In this document: positions 31,650 to 41,358 of the stretch, in pieces
Layout: every line of letters starts with the position of its first letter
Numbering within the stretch: the stretch's first letter is position 1
From: Trichomonas vaginalis G3
Taxonomy: Eukaryota; Parabasalia; Trichomonadida; Trichomonadidae
Reading direction: 5' to 3'
Length of the DNA stretch: 64,000 bases
Assembly (NCBI RefSeq): GCF_026262505.1
Contig: NC_067206.1
Coordinates: forward strand, 12,396,205-12,460,204
Notes under the pieces: model-generated
Databases searched by the model: none
Seen by the model: only the letters and a program-made list of their open reading frames with translations
What the model was told of the DNA's origin: nothing
Position numbers and translations under genes: made by a program

Positions 31650-32204
31650 TCAGAATATTTTTGCATTATACAGTAAGTGGCCTGCGTATATTTCTAGATT
31701 AACTACGCCTGTTGCTGGATTAACAGCTTCTTCAACAGCAGGGTCGAGTTCATCTGGATCTAACTTCTCTCCATTTGACGAAAGAATAGTTCTGAAGTCA
31801 CCTTCAGTAAGATGTCCTTTATGCTCAAGATCGAGAGATTTAAGAGCGAGTAAAAGCTTTTCTTCTGATGGTGGAGCTAATTCTGAGTTTGGATTAATCA
31901 TAGCATCAATAACTAATGGAATAAGAACAGATTCTAGCTTTGGACAATTAAAAAACGTATTTGTTTCATCTTCGCGGCATTGAGCTGCAATTTCTTTAAG
32001 TTTTGCATTTGTAGGGTATAAACCAAGAGAACGAACAAAATCGTTAAAATCTTCTTCTTTGATTGTTTCTGTTTCATCTGGATCGTAAATTGCATAAAGT
32101 GTCTTGAGCATCTCCTTTACTTGGGCTTCCTTTTGCTCGAAGAACACATTCTTCTCCTCTTTATTGCCCTTTCCTTTTCCCTTTTTACCTTTACCTTTAG
32201 GCAT
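31650..32204 (-). CDS. EF-hand protein resembling DRC8/EFCAB2
   Basis: A 184-residue calmodulin-superfamily protein. It begins with a Lys/Gly-rich tail (MPKGKGKKGKGKGNKEEKN). This is followed by a first degenerate EF-hand (LYAIYDPDETETIKEEDFND), the VRSLGLYPTNAKLKEI segment typical of calmodulin-like dynein-associated proteins, a second pair (LKSLDLEHKGHLTEGDFRTI) and a final NLEIYAGHLL. The Ca-binding loops are mostly incomplete. The pattern, including the RSLGxxPT motif, fits DRC8/EFCAB2, a nexin-dynein regulatory complex subunit of the axoneme. That would suit a flagellate, but other EF-hand families remain possible. It is divergent from SmF, with overlapping Inr elements. Confidence 0.6.
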   Translation of the reverse strand: MPKGKGKKGKGKGNKEEKNVFFEQKEAQVKEMLKTLYAIYDPDETETIKEEDFNDFVRSLGLYPTNAKLKEIAAQCREDETNTFFNCPKLESVLIPLVIDAMINPNSELAPPSEEKLLLALKSLDLEHKGHLTEGDFRTILSSNGEKLDPDELDPAVEEAVNPATGVVNLEIYAGHLLYNAKIF

Positions 32205-32221
32205 TTATTAACGTGTAAACG

Positions 32222-32240
32222 TCACTTTCGAGAAAAGTGA
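32222..32240. promoter_or_regulatory. Overlapping divergent Inr pair between EF-hand gene and SmF
   Basis: Plus strand: TCACTTTC at 32222-32229, +1 at 32224, 42 nt before the SmF ATG. Minus strand: TCACTTTT with +1 at 32238, 34 nt before the EF-hand ATG. The two form an imperfect palindrome and the predicted start sites overlap by about 14 bp, so the transcripts would share complementary 5' ends. Confidence 0.65.
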
Positions 32241-32265
32241 CAGCATGATTCTCTAAATAAAAAAA

Positions 32266-32562
32266 ATGAGTGAAACTACCAAATATTTTCCTCAAAAGTT
32301 TATGGAATCTCTGCTGAACAAGCAGATAGTTATCAAACTTAAATGGGAAAACATTGAATATGTCGGCACGTTGATTTCGTTTGATGAAAGAATGAATATC
32401 CATCTATCCGAAACTTCTGAATATGTTGGAGGAAAAACAGAAGGCGTCATGGGCGATGTTATTATTCGCTGTAATAATATTCTTCACATTCGTGAAAAAC
32501 CAGAAGTTTATCCTCCTCCTGTTCAGGCACCTCAATTAGAATTCGACGAAGAAGCTCAATAA
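32266..32562 (+). CDS. SNRPF: Spliceosomal snRNP core protein SmF
   Basis: A 98-residue Sm-fold protein. The Sm1 motif is KQIVIKLKWENIEYVGTLIS with FDERMNIHLSETSEY; the Sm2 motif is GVMGDVIIRCNNILHIRE. The KLKW, MN and IRCNN motifs are specific to SmF. It forms the heptameric ring on U snRNAs with SmB, D1-3, E and G, needed for the few introns trichomonads splice. The C-terminal acidic/Pro tail is usual. A 3-codon upstream ORF (ATGATTCTCTAA, 32245-32256) lies in the predicted leader. Confidence 0.93.
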   Translation: MSETTKYFPQKFMESLLNKQIVIKLKWENIEYVGTLISFDERMNIHLSETSEYVGGKTEGVMGDVIIRCNNILHIREKPEVYPPPVQAPQLEFDEEAQ

Positions 32563-33076
32563 CTGTATTAGATAGAACTTACAACTGTTTTTATACTTTC
32601 TGATTGATATTATATAAATGTTTTATTAATTAATTATTATTTATTGGTAGTAACTATTTTTTGCTTGCAAAAGATTCCTCATGATCTATTTACTACGAAA
32701 TACGCCTTTCAAAACAAAGAAATGTTTTTGTTTCTATTTCATTCAATTTATGCTATTGAACCTCGTAAAAAACACCAAGTTCTCTATTTGTGGGCTCAGG
32801 ATCTGTTGAAACAAGAAGGATTAAATTCTTAGTTTCATTCTTCTTCTTCCTCATCTATTTTGGAAGTAAACAATCATATGTGTTAAGAAATTATGCTTTG
32901 TGTCTCTTTTGAGTTATCAATTTCAGAATTTATTGATGAAATTTCTACATTTTTTCAAACGAAATATTGAAAACAGTATAATATTATGTTTTGTTTTCGA
33001 AACTGTAATTTCTGAGGGGTAATAAAATTGTAGACATTCCTATGACCAAATTGCTCCTATCGTCGAAGAATCAAAA
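32563..33076. other. Intergenic
   Basis: Contains a 62-codon frame without ATG (32644-32832) that I do not recognise; it ends RKKHQVLYLWAQDLLKQEG and might be a gene remnant. Nothing else was seen. Confidence 0.4.
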
Positions 33077-34414
33077 ATGAATGTTTCTTTTTCTTCTTTA
33101 GTTTTATCCAAATTTGGAGTGCCATTCTATGCCTCATCAGAGACAACTAAGTTTAGAACGGCATCCTTTACATCTTGCAAGTTTTCCAAGTTTTGGAATC
33201 CTTCGTTATACATTTCAGATGTAAATAATAGACTCAATTGCATTAAAACAGATTTCCGACATTCCCTAACATCATCAGTAGTATTTTCCGATAAAAACGC
33301 TGTTGTTAATAATACAGATGCAATTTATTATACAGGAAAGAAATTCTTTTACGATTCAGGACCCAATATTTTCTACAAGTGCACATTTGCCGACTGCAAT
33401 GCAAATGGAAAAGGCCACCACTTTGATTCTGGCGGTGCTGTTCAAGCTTTGTTTTCCAACAAAGATGTTATGGCTCCAATCTTTTATTTGAAGCTTGAAG
33501 AATGCGGATTTTTCAACTGCACAGCCAAAAACTGTGGTGGAGCTATCTGTGTTCATACAGTTAAAATTCAATCTAATTTTTGTTTGTTTAAGAACTGCTC
33601 TTCGCCAAATGGCGGAGGCTTTTATGCAAACAATTGCTCAGAAGAAATACTTTACACTAATCATACCTTTATTTCTGGCTTATCAGTCAGAAAATCTGTT
33701 GATCGCTTGTTTGGTTTTGCATTTACAGAATCAAAAGTGTATCTAAACCACATGAATTTTAGTAGAATTAAGGAAGCCAAGCTCCACGGCCCTCTAATTT
33801 CAGGAATTGACGTTCCATACTTCCATTATCAGTTTTCATATATTGATCATTCGAAAGGGAAGTCACTAATATTCATACAAAATAGTAATTCAAAGGAAAT
33901 GATCTTCCAGTACGCTCTTTTCAAGATTTGCGAAGCATCAGAAGGAATAATGTACGTAAACATTACATCCAAGCCATTAAAATGCCGCGATATGTACTTT
34001 ATAAGATGTAATGGCCAGTTTTTCAGCTCAAATGACACAACTCTTTTCATTATAGACAATTGTTTTGTTAATCATCCAAGTTTGATGAATGACGATGAAG
34101 CTACTCAGGTCAAAAATGTTGTACGTAACTACACGAACTTCAAAGTCGGCACTCCGAACTTCAACGTCTCTTATCCAAGAATTTCAGACTGGTACTACGT
34201 AATGGCTCACGATAGAAACATGTTTACGGTATCTAAGCCATTCACACCAACAGTTACTTTCTTGCCAACCAATCCATTCACTCCTTCTTGCACTTTGTCT
34301 GGAATTATGTTTGTGAGAAACGGAATGAAGTGGTATGAATTCAGAAAATCAGTTCACACTGTTACAACTGTGAACCTTCAATCTTTGTTTACTGATACTG
34401 ATGACATTTTATAA
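33077..34414 (+). CDS. Beta-helix (Pmp-like) surface-type protein
   Basis: A 445-residue protein made of beta-helix rungs with recurring Cys and Gly-Gly turns: FYKCTFADCNANGKG, FDSGGAVQALF, CGFFNCTAKNCGGAICVHT, FCLFKNCSSPNGGGFYANN. The GGA-I/F and FxNC motifs are those of Chlamydia-type Pmp repeats, a family expanded in T. vaginalis as candidate surface proteins. No signal peptide or C-terminal membrane segment is present, so either it is a truncated copy or it is not surface-anchored. The second half (from about residue 330) is less repetitive, Phe/Thr-rich beta sequence. It is related in style to the gene at 1724-2656. Confidence 0.65.
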   Translation: MNVSFSSLVLSKFGVPFYASSETTKFRTASFTSCKFSKFWNPSLYISDVNNRLNCIKTDFRHSLTSSVVFSDKNAVVNNTDAIYYTGKKFFYDSGPNIFYKCTFADCNANGKGHHFDSGGAVQALFSNKDVMAPIFYLKLEECGFFNCTAKNCGGAICVHTVKIQSNFCLFKNCSSPNGGGFYANNCSEEILYTNHTFISGLSVRKSVDRLFGFAFTESKVYLNHMNFSRIKEAKLHGPLISGIDVPYFHYQFSYIDHSKGKSLIFIQNSNSKEMIFQYALFKICEASEGIMYVNITSKPLKCRDMYFIRCNGQFFSSNDTTLFIIDNCFVNHPSLMNDDEATQVKNVVRNYTNFKVGTPNFNVSYPRISDWYYVMAHDRNMFTVSKPFTPTVTFLPTNPFTPSCTLSGIMFVRNGMKWYEFRKSVHTVTTVNLQSLFTDTDDIL

Positions 34415-34786
34415 TTTTTATTTTTATTTGTGTGTTGTATTAAAGAAATTTGTTTATTATTAACAGCTTTTAAACCTTTCTTAATATGTTAAGGATGTGC
34501 GTATTAATCTTATATTATTCCAAAATTTTCAATATTTTTTCTCAAATTCACAAGCAATAATTATGTTTCATAGTTTCTAATGTGTGCTCTATATAAAGTT
34601 GCATATTTTTGATTCTAGAATATAGTTGGCTGGTAACCAAATTAACTTTGCTGGAAAACGATTTTTGAGAGGTGCAATTTTTCTCAGAAATTTTAGATAT
34701 TTGAAAACATCGCGATTAATTTCGGATATAAATCTTTGATTGGAATTTTTTTGAATACTTTATTATTGAATTTTTTTTTATTTATT
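34415..34786. other. AT-rich intergenic/promoter region
   Basis: Spacer between two plus-strand genes. No TCACTT-type Inr was recognised close to the downstream start. Confidence 0.4.
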
Positions 34787-37471
34787 ATGGATGTTGAAAC
34801 ATTAATTCAGCTATTTGAGCCTTTTATTACACAAGATCCTTCTGCCATTAAGGAAGCAAATAGGAAAATAACCGAGTATTCATCAAATCACACTGGAGAA
34901 TTCATAATTAATTGTTGTAAAATAATAGAATCAGGTCGGAATTCAGCGAAATACATCATTATCGCATTAAATACAATAAACAATGCAATCAACACATCAA
35001 AAATGCATTCAAACGCTATCAAAAAAATATTTTTAGAATATGATGAAGAAAATTGTAACTGTTTTATCAATGCGCACCTACAAGCATTACTTTATACTGA
35101 TCCTAATATCCGTAGAATTGGTGCAGAGAACTTAGTTTACTTTGTTGCGATTTCAGAAGATTATTTTCTTCGAATTTTTGAATTGATCAAACAATACTTC
35201 GCGAACGAAGATAATAGATTAGGAAGCAACGCAATTTTTGCCGCTATACAATTATTTTCCGAAATGTTGAACTATGATTTGATAAATCGTTTCATTTTAA
35301 GCGAAGGCTTCGACGAATATCAAATGAACTTTGTCAAGATATGCGAATACATATTGAATACTGAAAATCACAAAACATATCAAGAAATGATTGTTGTCAA
35401 AGACTTTTTTAAGCTTTATTTCATGAGAATCAACAGTATAATTGAGCTAGGACAAGAAGAAAGTAATGTGATTGTTCAATTATTAGGAAAACTTGATATG
35501 CAGTCAATTTTAAATACAACTGTTAAACTACTGAGTTCTAGTAATGATGGATCAATACACAAGCTTTGTTATAAATTGTTATACATTATTATTGAGTTAT
35601 TTTACAATTTGACACCAGATTCAATTGATACAGATTTAATCAACAATTTTTACGCAAGTTCTGACCAAGATTTTAATGTTGACAGTGATTCCAATATATG
35701 TGCATGCAAATTCTGGACGAAAATCATCAGATTGTTCCAAAATTCTCCAAATTTCATAAATCCAGAAATAATTTTCAAAATTTTTGGCTATTTTAAGACA
35801 TATTTAGAATCAGATACTATTAGTATTGACGAAAGAATGAATGGCGATCACTTTAGAGTAATTCCTGCAGCACAACTCTTATTTAAAGAATATTCATGTT
35901 ATCCGGACTCAAAACAATTCGCGGAATTTCTTTTAGCTCTTTTTAAAGAGAATTATACAAGCGAAGACCCAAGAGTTATACTTGCTTCGCTTCTTTCTTT
36001 TGAATCTTTGTTTGCTATATTTGGAATTTCAGAAACTCCGAATAGTCTTGATGATTTGACTCTTATAGCTAGTTTTATTAATTCAGAGCATCCAATCATA
36101 AGGTTTGAAGCAGTTTATATCCTTAGATTAATTTGTGAGAAAAATTTACAAGATGTTTTTGATAAATACGAGAATTTACTTGAAATTGCTGCTAATTCTA
36201 TCAGAAAAGGTTATGCAACAGGTCTCCAATACGATCTAATTTCTGGATTTAAGTTATGCAGAGCGATAATTAAGTCAGAATTCGAATACAATGATACTTC
36301 TATACTTGCATGCCATGATATTATCTTTGAAACAATTTATCACATTCTTAATACGGATTTTGACGCATTAGAAATAGAATTATTGAATGATATTAAGAAA
36401 TTTTATCGAACTATTATTTCTGATCTTATTAACAATGATAAAACTAATTCATATTACGATTGCATCAATCATTTGTTAGATAATGTTGAAATAATACTTC
36501 CTCTTAATGAGCGAAAGCCGGCAGTTCAATGCCAAGTCCTACAAGAGTTTTATTGTAATATGATTGAATATTACATTGAAGCACATGATCAACACTTACT
36601 TCCTAACAAAGCAAGATTCCAAGGCGAAATGATTTTTATTATTGAAAAGCTTGAGCCACAGATTAAGTGTGGCTTTGACAATCAAAATGTTTATGTATTG
36701 ATATCTAAGATAATTTCAGCTCTCAAAGACTCAGGATTTGAAATGAGTAATGTTCCAGAAAAGATCTATGAAATGCTTGTAGAATACGAGAAAAGGGTCA
36801 TTGATGAATTGGATTTCTCTGCTATTTTGGATTTCATTGAAATTCTCCATCTTCTTATTAATGGTAACCCGAGTTTATTGTCTGAAACAGCTAAGGATTT
36901 CATTGAAAAGATTATAAATATAATTGAAGATGAAAATACATCACAAAACATCGCTGTTGCATGCATATCTGTATTAGGAGATTTATTTATAATTAACAAT
37001 GGACCTTACCAGGAAATTAAGGATATAATGGAGTTTATTGAACAATATACTCATAAGACATTCGAAGTTTTTGATAAATCTTTGTTGTCTGATGTACTTA
37101 CTGGTGTTCTCAACATCTTCACTGCTTTCATACACTTATTTAAAGATCAAGAACTTGCATTCACTGAATATAATGAAAGAAGTTTCATCAGATTATTGTA
37201 TCCATTAAATTTCATCAGAAAAATTGAAAATCTGAATTATTTGCAACCACTCAAGAAAGATTTAGTATATGCTGTTTATACATTCTTGAAATACTTCATT
37301 GACTATGTTTTGCCAAAAGGAAGGATTCGAATTTTGAATAATTACCAAGTAATCATTAGTGGAGAATTTAAAAGATATTCAATGGAAATAACTGGACTGG
37401 AAGATGAAACTCTATTATCATATTCCAATGATAAATTTGAACAAAATAAATTTGAAGTAAGCAGGAGATAA
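34787..37471 (+). CDS. Karyopherin-beta / importin-beta-like HEAT-repeat protein
   Basis: An 894-residue protein from ATG 34787 (an upstream in-frame start at 34736 would add a hydrophobic 17-residue leader and is rejected). It is entirely alpha-helical with HEAT-like pairs. The N-terminus reads like an IBN domain (PSAIKEANRKITEYSSNHTG, then AKYIIIALNTINNAIN). Conserved-looking repeats include FINAHLQALLYTDPNIRRIG and HPIIRFEAVYILRLICEKNL. Length fits importin-beta1 (about 870). These proteins carry cargo through nuclear pores under Ran control. It is too diverged to name the exact member, and another large HEAT scaffold is possible. Confidence 0.6.
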   Translation: MDVETLIQLFEPFITQDPSAIKEANRKITEYSSNHTGEFIINCCKIIESGRNSAKYIIIALNTINNAINTSKMHSNAIKKIFLEYDEENCNCFINAHLQALLYTDPNIRRIGAENLVYFVAISEDYFLRIFELIKQYFANEDNRLGSNAIFAAIQLFSEMLNYDLINRFILSEGFDEYQMNFVKICEYILNTENHKTYQEMIVVKDFFKLYFMRINSIIELGQEESNVIVQLLGKLDMQSILNTTVKLLSSSNDGSIHKLCYKLLYIIIELFYNLTPDSIDTDLINNFYASSDQDFNVDSDSNICACKFWTKIIRLFQNSPNFINPEIIFKIFGYFKTYLESDTISIDERMNGDHFRVIPAAQLLFKEYSCYPDSKQFAEFLLALFKENYTSEDPRVILASLLSFESLFAIFGISETPNSLDDLTLIASFINSEHPIIRFEAVYILRLICEKNLQDVFDKYENLLEIAANSIRKGYATGLQYDLISGFKLCRAIIKSEFEYNDTSILACHDIIFETIYHILNTDFDALEIELLNDIKKFYRTIISDLINNDKTNSYYDCINHLLDNVEIILPLNERKPAVQCQVLQEFYCNMIEYYIEAHDQHLLPNKARFQGEMIFIIEKLEPQIKCGFDNQNVYVLISKIISALKDSGFEMSNVPEKIYEMLVEYEKRVIDELDFSAILDFIEILHLLINGNPSLLSETAKDFIEKIINIIEDENTSQNIAVACISVLGDLFIINNGPYQEIKDIMEFIEQYTHKTFEVFDKSLLSDVLTGVLNIFTAFIHLFKDQELAFTEYNERSFIRLLYPLNFIRKIENLNYLQPLKKDLVYAVYTFLKYFIDYVLPKGRIRILNNYQVIISGEFKRYSMEITGLEDETLLSYSNDKFEQNKFEVSRR

Positions 37472-37969
37472 CTACATGTAAATATAAATAAATTGTAACT
37501 TTATTTACTTTTATCAATTGTGTTTTATTTACTTTAGTATTTATACATATTAAACTCTAGATGTTTTCTCTTAACAATATGTATAGAACATAAATATCAT
37601 CTTATTAATGCGATTTTCGGCATTTCTCAAAACAAAAAGTCTAACTTATCGTATTAGAAAAAAATATGCATTTTCAGTTCTCTGGCGTGATTTGATATTC
37701 AACAAATTTATATCCATTTTGAAGACAATGTACCAATACAGAGAAAATGATAAAGTTTTGTTGTGCAATATGACTTCAAAATCTATGGCTGAAAAATATT
37801 CATATTCTCCATGTTCTCACTCGAAATTCTTGCAAAGAAACAAAATATACATTCGACTCTTATTTATGAAAAGACAATCACTATTCTGGATCCTTTGCAG
37901 TCCCAATTATACAACATAAAATTGAAATGTGAAAAATTTTGATAAGATAATGAACAATCCACCAAGTAT
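37472..37969. other. AT-rich intergenic
   Basis: Spacer before the left arm of the MULE. The 103-codon frame at 37608-37919 has basic, unfamiliar sequence and no supporting evidence. Confidence 0.4.
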
Positions 37970-38535
37970 TAAAATAACCCGATTCTAAATTTTGGGTTGA
38001 AAGTTACAAGCTCTCAATTTTCGTCCCTTTTGTACGTTTATTATAATTGTAGCATATTGTCATCAAGCACGCGACTAACCAGCAAAGACGTGTCCTCTAA
38101 TTTCGTCCCTAGTTCAAAAATCTGGAACTATTTAAGCAAAAACATTCGATTTCAAAATCAAGCATTCTTTATTCAACGAGTAAAACATTAAAGTATGATT
38201 TGTCATACACGGAATAATGACAAGCTCTTAGAGTATGTTTAGTACAGAGTTACTGCCAACTTGAGTTCTTGAATTTGGTAAGTTAGAACAAAAGAAGCCA
38301 TATGTCGCATCTAAGGACTTGTACTTATCAGAGTATTACTAAATGTTTAAGAATGTTAGTTATTCGTCCCAAACTCGTACGTTTCCACGCGAATCTTGAT
38401 AATAAATATACTATTTTGGACTTTTTGCAATAAATCTCTTTTTACCACATTAGCATATCTGTGTGTATGCTACTTAACCTCTTTAGAGACCATTAAGATA
38501 ATGTTTTTTGATACTTTTTCAAGACTATGCCATAA
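37970..38535 (-). repeat. Left terminal inverted repeat of the MULE
   Basis: Read on the minus strand it aligns through most of its length with 45838-46405, with many substitutions and small gaps. Short frames inside it (for example 37997-38191) are coincidental. Confidence 0.7.
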
Positions 38536-39074
38536 AGTAAACGAATAATTTACAAAATGATATTAAAAAATTTAATTTTATTATGCTTTTATAAATATTG
38601 AGACTTTTTAGGACTATTTTAAAAATGTAAATAGATCAATCATTTTAATATTAGATAAGATAATCTAAAGACGTCAGATGTTTCAATAACTTCAGATCAA
38701 TGACTAATATGAAATTTAAGATTTGTGTTAATTTAAGAATTAACAATGGAATCTGGTTTAGAAAGATGGAAAGCATAGAGAATCTAAAGGATAAGAGAGA
38801 TTAAATACAAAATGCTGCATAAAAAGGCAGATCAGTGAGAAGAAATCATGAGGTTAAAAAGGAACATTCAAATTAGAATATAACATTGCATATTACAATA
38901 TTAATATTAAAGATAATACTGCACATCATTGTGCAATTACACTATTTTAAATATTTTCATAAATAATGACTTACAAGTTAAAAAAATGTAGAATTAACTG
39001 CATGATCCAATATTGGACCGAATGTATGTTTGAATCTATAACTGAATTCATTAATGACAAAAAAGTGACTCTAT
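38536..39074. other. AT-rich internal MULE sequence
   Basis: Non-coding interior between the left arm and the first minisatellite. Nothing recognised. Confidence 0.4.
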
Positions 39075-40430
39075 AACTGAGTATCTGGCTGACAATATGC
39101 CTGAAAGTTTGAATGTGTCTAGGAATATAACTGACAGTTTGAGTGACATTTTGAATGAGGGTTTGGTTGTCAGTATAACTCAAGGTTTGAGAGAGAATAT
39201 GACTCACAGTTTGACTGACAATATGACTTAGAGTTTGAGTGACAGTATGAACAACAGTTTGGGTGATAGTATGAACTACAGTATGACTGAGAATATGACT
39301 GACGGTTTGACAGACACTTTGACTTACGGTTTTAGTTAGAATAAGACTGACAGTTTGAGTGACAATATAACTGACGGTTTGACTGACAATATGACTGTTG
39401 ATTTGAGTGAGTGTATGATTGAGAGTTTGGGTGACAATATGACTCATAGTTTAAGAGAGTGTATGACTGATGGTTTTAGTGAGAATAAGACTGACAATTT
39501 GACTGACAATATGACTGACGGTTTGACAGACACTATGAATTAGCTTTTTATTGAGAGTAAAACTGACAGTTTGACTGACAATATGACTGACGGTTTGACC
39601 GACAATATGACTGACGGTTTGACAGCCTCTATGACTTACGGTTTTATTTAGAATATGACTGAGAGTTTGGGTGACAATATGACTCATAGTTTAAGAGAGT
39701 GTATGACTGATGGTTTTAGTGAGAATAAGACTGATAGTTTGAGTGACAATATGACTGACGGTTTGAGTGACAATATGACTGACGATTTGACTGACAATAT
39801 GACTGACGGTTTTAGTGAGAATAAGACTGATAGTTTGGGTGACAATATGACTGTTGATTTGAGTGAGTGAATGACTGACAGTTTGACTGACAATATGACT
39901 GACGGTTTGAGTGACAATATGACTGACGGTTTGAGTGACAATATGACTGACGATTTGACTGACAATATGACTGACGGTTTTAGTGAGAATAAGACTGATA
40001 GTTTGGGTGACAATATGATTGTTGATTTGGGTGAGTGTATGACTTACAGTTTGACTGACAATATGACTGTGGTTTGACAGACACTATGAATTAGCTTTTT
40101 ATTGAGAGTAAAACTGACAGTTTGACTGACAATATGACTGACGGTTTGACCGACAATATGACTGACGGTTTGACCGACAATATGACTGACGGTTTGACAG
40201 CCTCTATGACTTACGGTTTTATTTAGAATATGACTGAGAGTTTGGGTGACAATATGACTCATAGTTTAAGAGAGTGTATGACTGATGGTTTTAGTGAGAA
40301 TAAGACTGATAGTTTGAGTGACAACATGACTGAGAGTTTGACTGACAATATGACTGACGGTTTGAGTGAGTGTATGAATGAGAATATAACTGACGTTTTG
40401 ACTAACAATATGACTGACGGTTTGACATCG
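39075..40430 (+). repeat. 24-bp minisatellite (GACTGACAATATGACTGACGGTTT type)
   Basis: About 55 units. The basic period is 12 bp, doubled to 24, built on GACTGACAATAT and GACTGACGGTTT, with larger duplicated blocks: a segment of roughly 590 bp starting near 39540 recurs from about 40085. Because the period is a multiple of 3, open frames appear on both strands (8-residue repeats such as NMTDGLSD), but these have no signals of being genes. Confidence 0.9.
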
Positions 40431-40704
40431 AAATTCATTCATATATATGTATTGATCAATGCAATCACCCTATTTAATATTATTATTTATCAATTAATTT
40501 TTCATTACTACATGCTCTCAATTATTATGACATTAATATTTATCAATAAATATTTCATTACTATATGCTCCCACCCAATTTGACATTATTGTTCTTTGAC
40601 AAATTTTTCTTTATTAAAGACACTCTCACAAATTCATATCAATATATTTTAATTATCACCTATTCCAATCCATTTTCATATTCATATTCTTATTGAGTTA
40701 GAAT

Positions 40705-41145
40705 AAATTGAGGATGACTGAGAATCAAATTATAATTAGTGAGAATCAATTGAAGAATACTGGGAGTTAATTAAGGTTGTTTAAGAATAAATTGTGAATA
40801 AGTGACAATCAATTGAGGATGAGTGAGAATCATTTGATTATTAGTGAGATTCAACTGAACATCAGTGAGAATCAATTGAATAATACTAAGAAGAAATTGA
40901 GGAAGAGTGAGAATCACTTGATTCTTAGCGAGAATCAATTAAGGATGAGTAAGAATCAATTAATAAGTAGTGAGAATCAATTTAGGGTGACTGAGAATCA
41001 ATTGATTCTTAGTGAGAATCTATTGATAATTAATGCGAATCAATTGATTATTTGTGAGAATCAATTGATCAGTAGTGAGGATCAATTGATTATTTGTGAG
41101 AATCAATTGAAGATGAGTAAGAGTCAATTGAGGATGAATATGTGT
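40705..41145 (+). repeat. 21-bp minisatellite (GTGAGAATCAATTGA type)
   Basis: About 20 units of around 21 bp centred on GAGAATCAATTGATTATTAG, giving an apparent 7-residue SENQLII repeat in one frame (40813-41154). CAATTG in each unit is palindromic. No promoter-like signal was seen; treated as non-coding satellite. Confidence 0.88.
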
Positions 41146-41286
41146 CTATTCTGATATGACTTAGTATCTACTTAGGCTAGATGCTAACATCTTACTTTTA
41201 TGATCATAATTTTTCAACTCCATTAATATTTATAACAATATTTTGATTACTATTTAAATAATTTTATCAAATGATAATTATTAACA

Positions 41287-41322
41287 TATATTAAGAGTAT
41301 GTTTAATTTTCAACATACTCTT
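41287..41322. repeat. Palindrome TTAAGAGTATGT...ACATACTCTTAA
   Basis: A stem of about 12-13 bp with an AT-rich loop (TTAATTTTCA), 40 bp upstream of the FYR ORF. It may be a regulatory or structural element of the MULE. Confidence 0.7.
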
Positions 41323-41358
41323 AAAAATCCGAAATTTTAAAAAGTGACAATTTTTTTA

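Noticed and set aside
34736-34786. Hydrophobic leader (signal peptide) on the karyopherin-like protein
   Set aside because: Poly-T-encoded residues from an upstream in-frame ATG. The second ATG at 34787 suits a soluble nuclear-transport protein better.
37608-37919. 103-codon basic ORF
   Set aside because: No domain, no start context; adjacent to the MULE arm in AT-rich DNA.
39075-40430. Long open frames on both strands encoding NMTDGLSD-type repeats
   Set aside because: The period is a multiple of three, so open frames arise automatically. There is no start context, Inr or folded domain.
40813-41154. 113-codon SENQL repeat protein
   Set aside because: A translation of the 21-bp satellite within the MULE.
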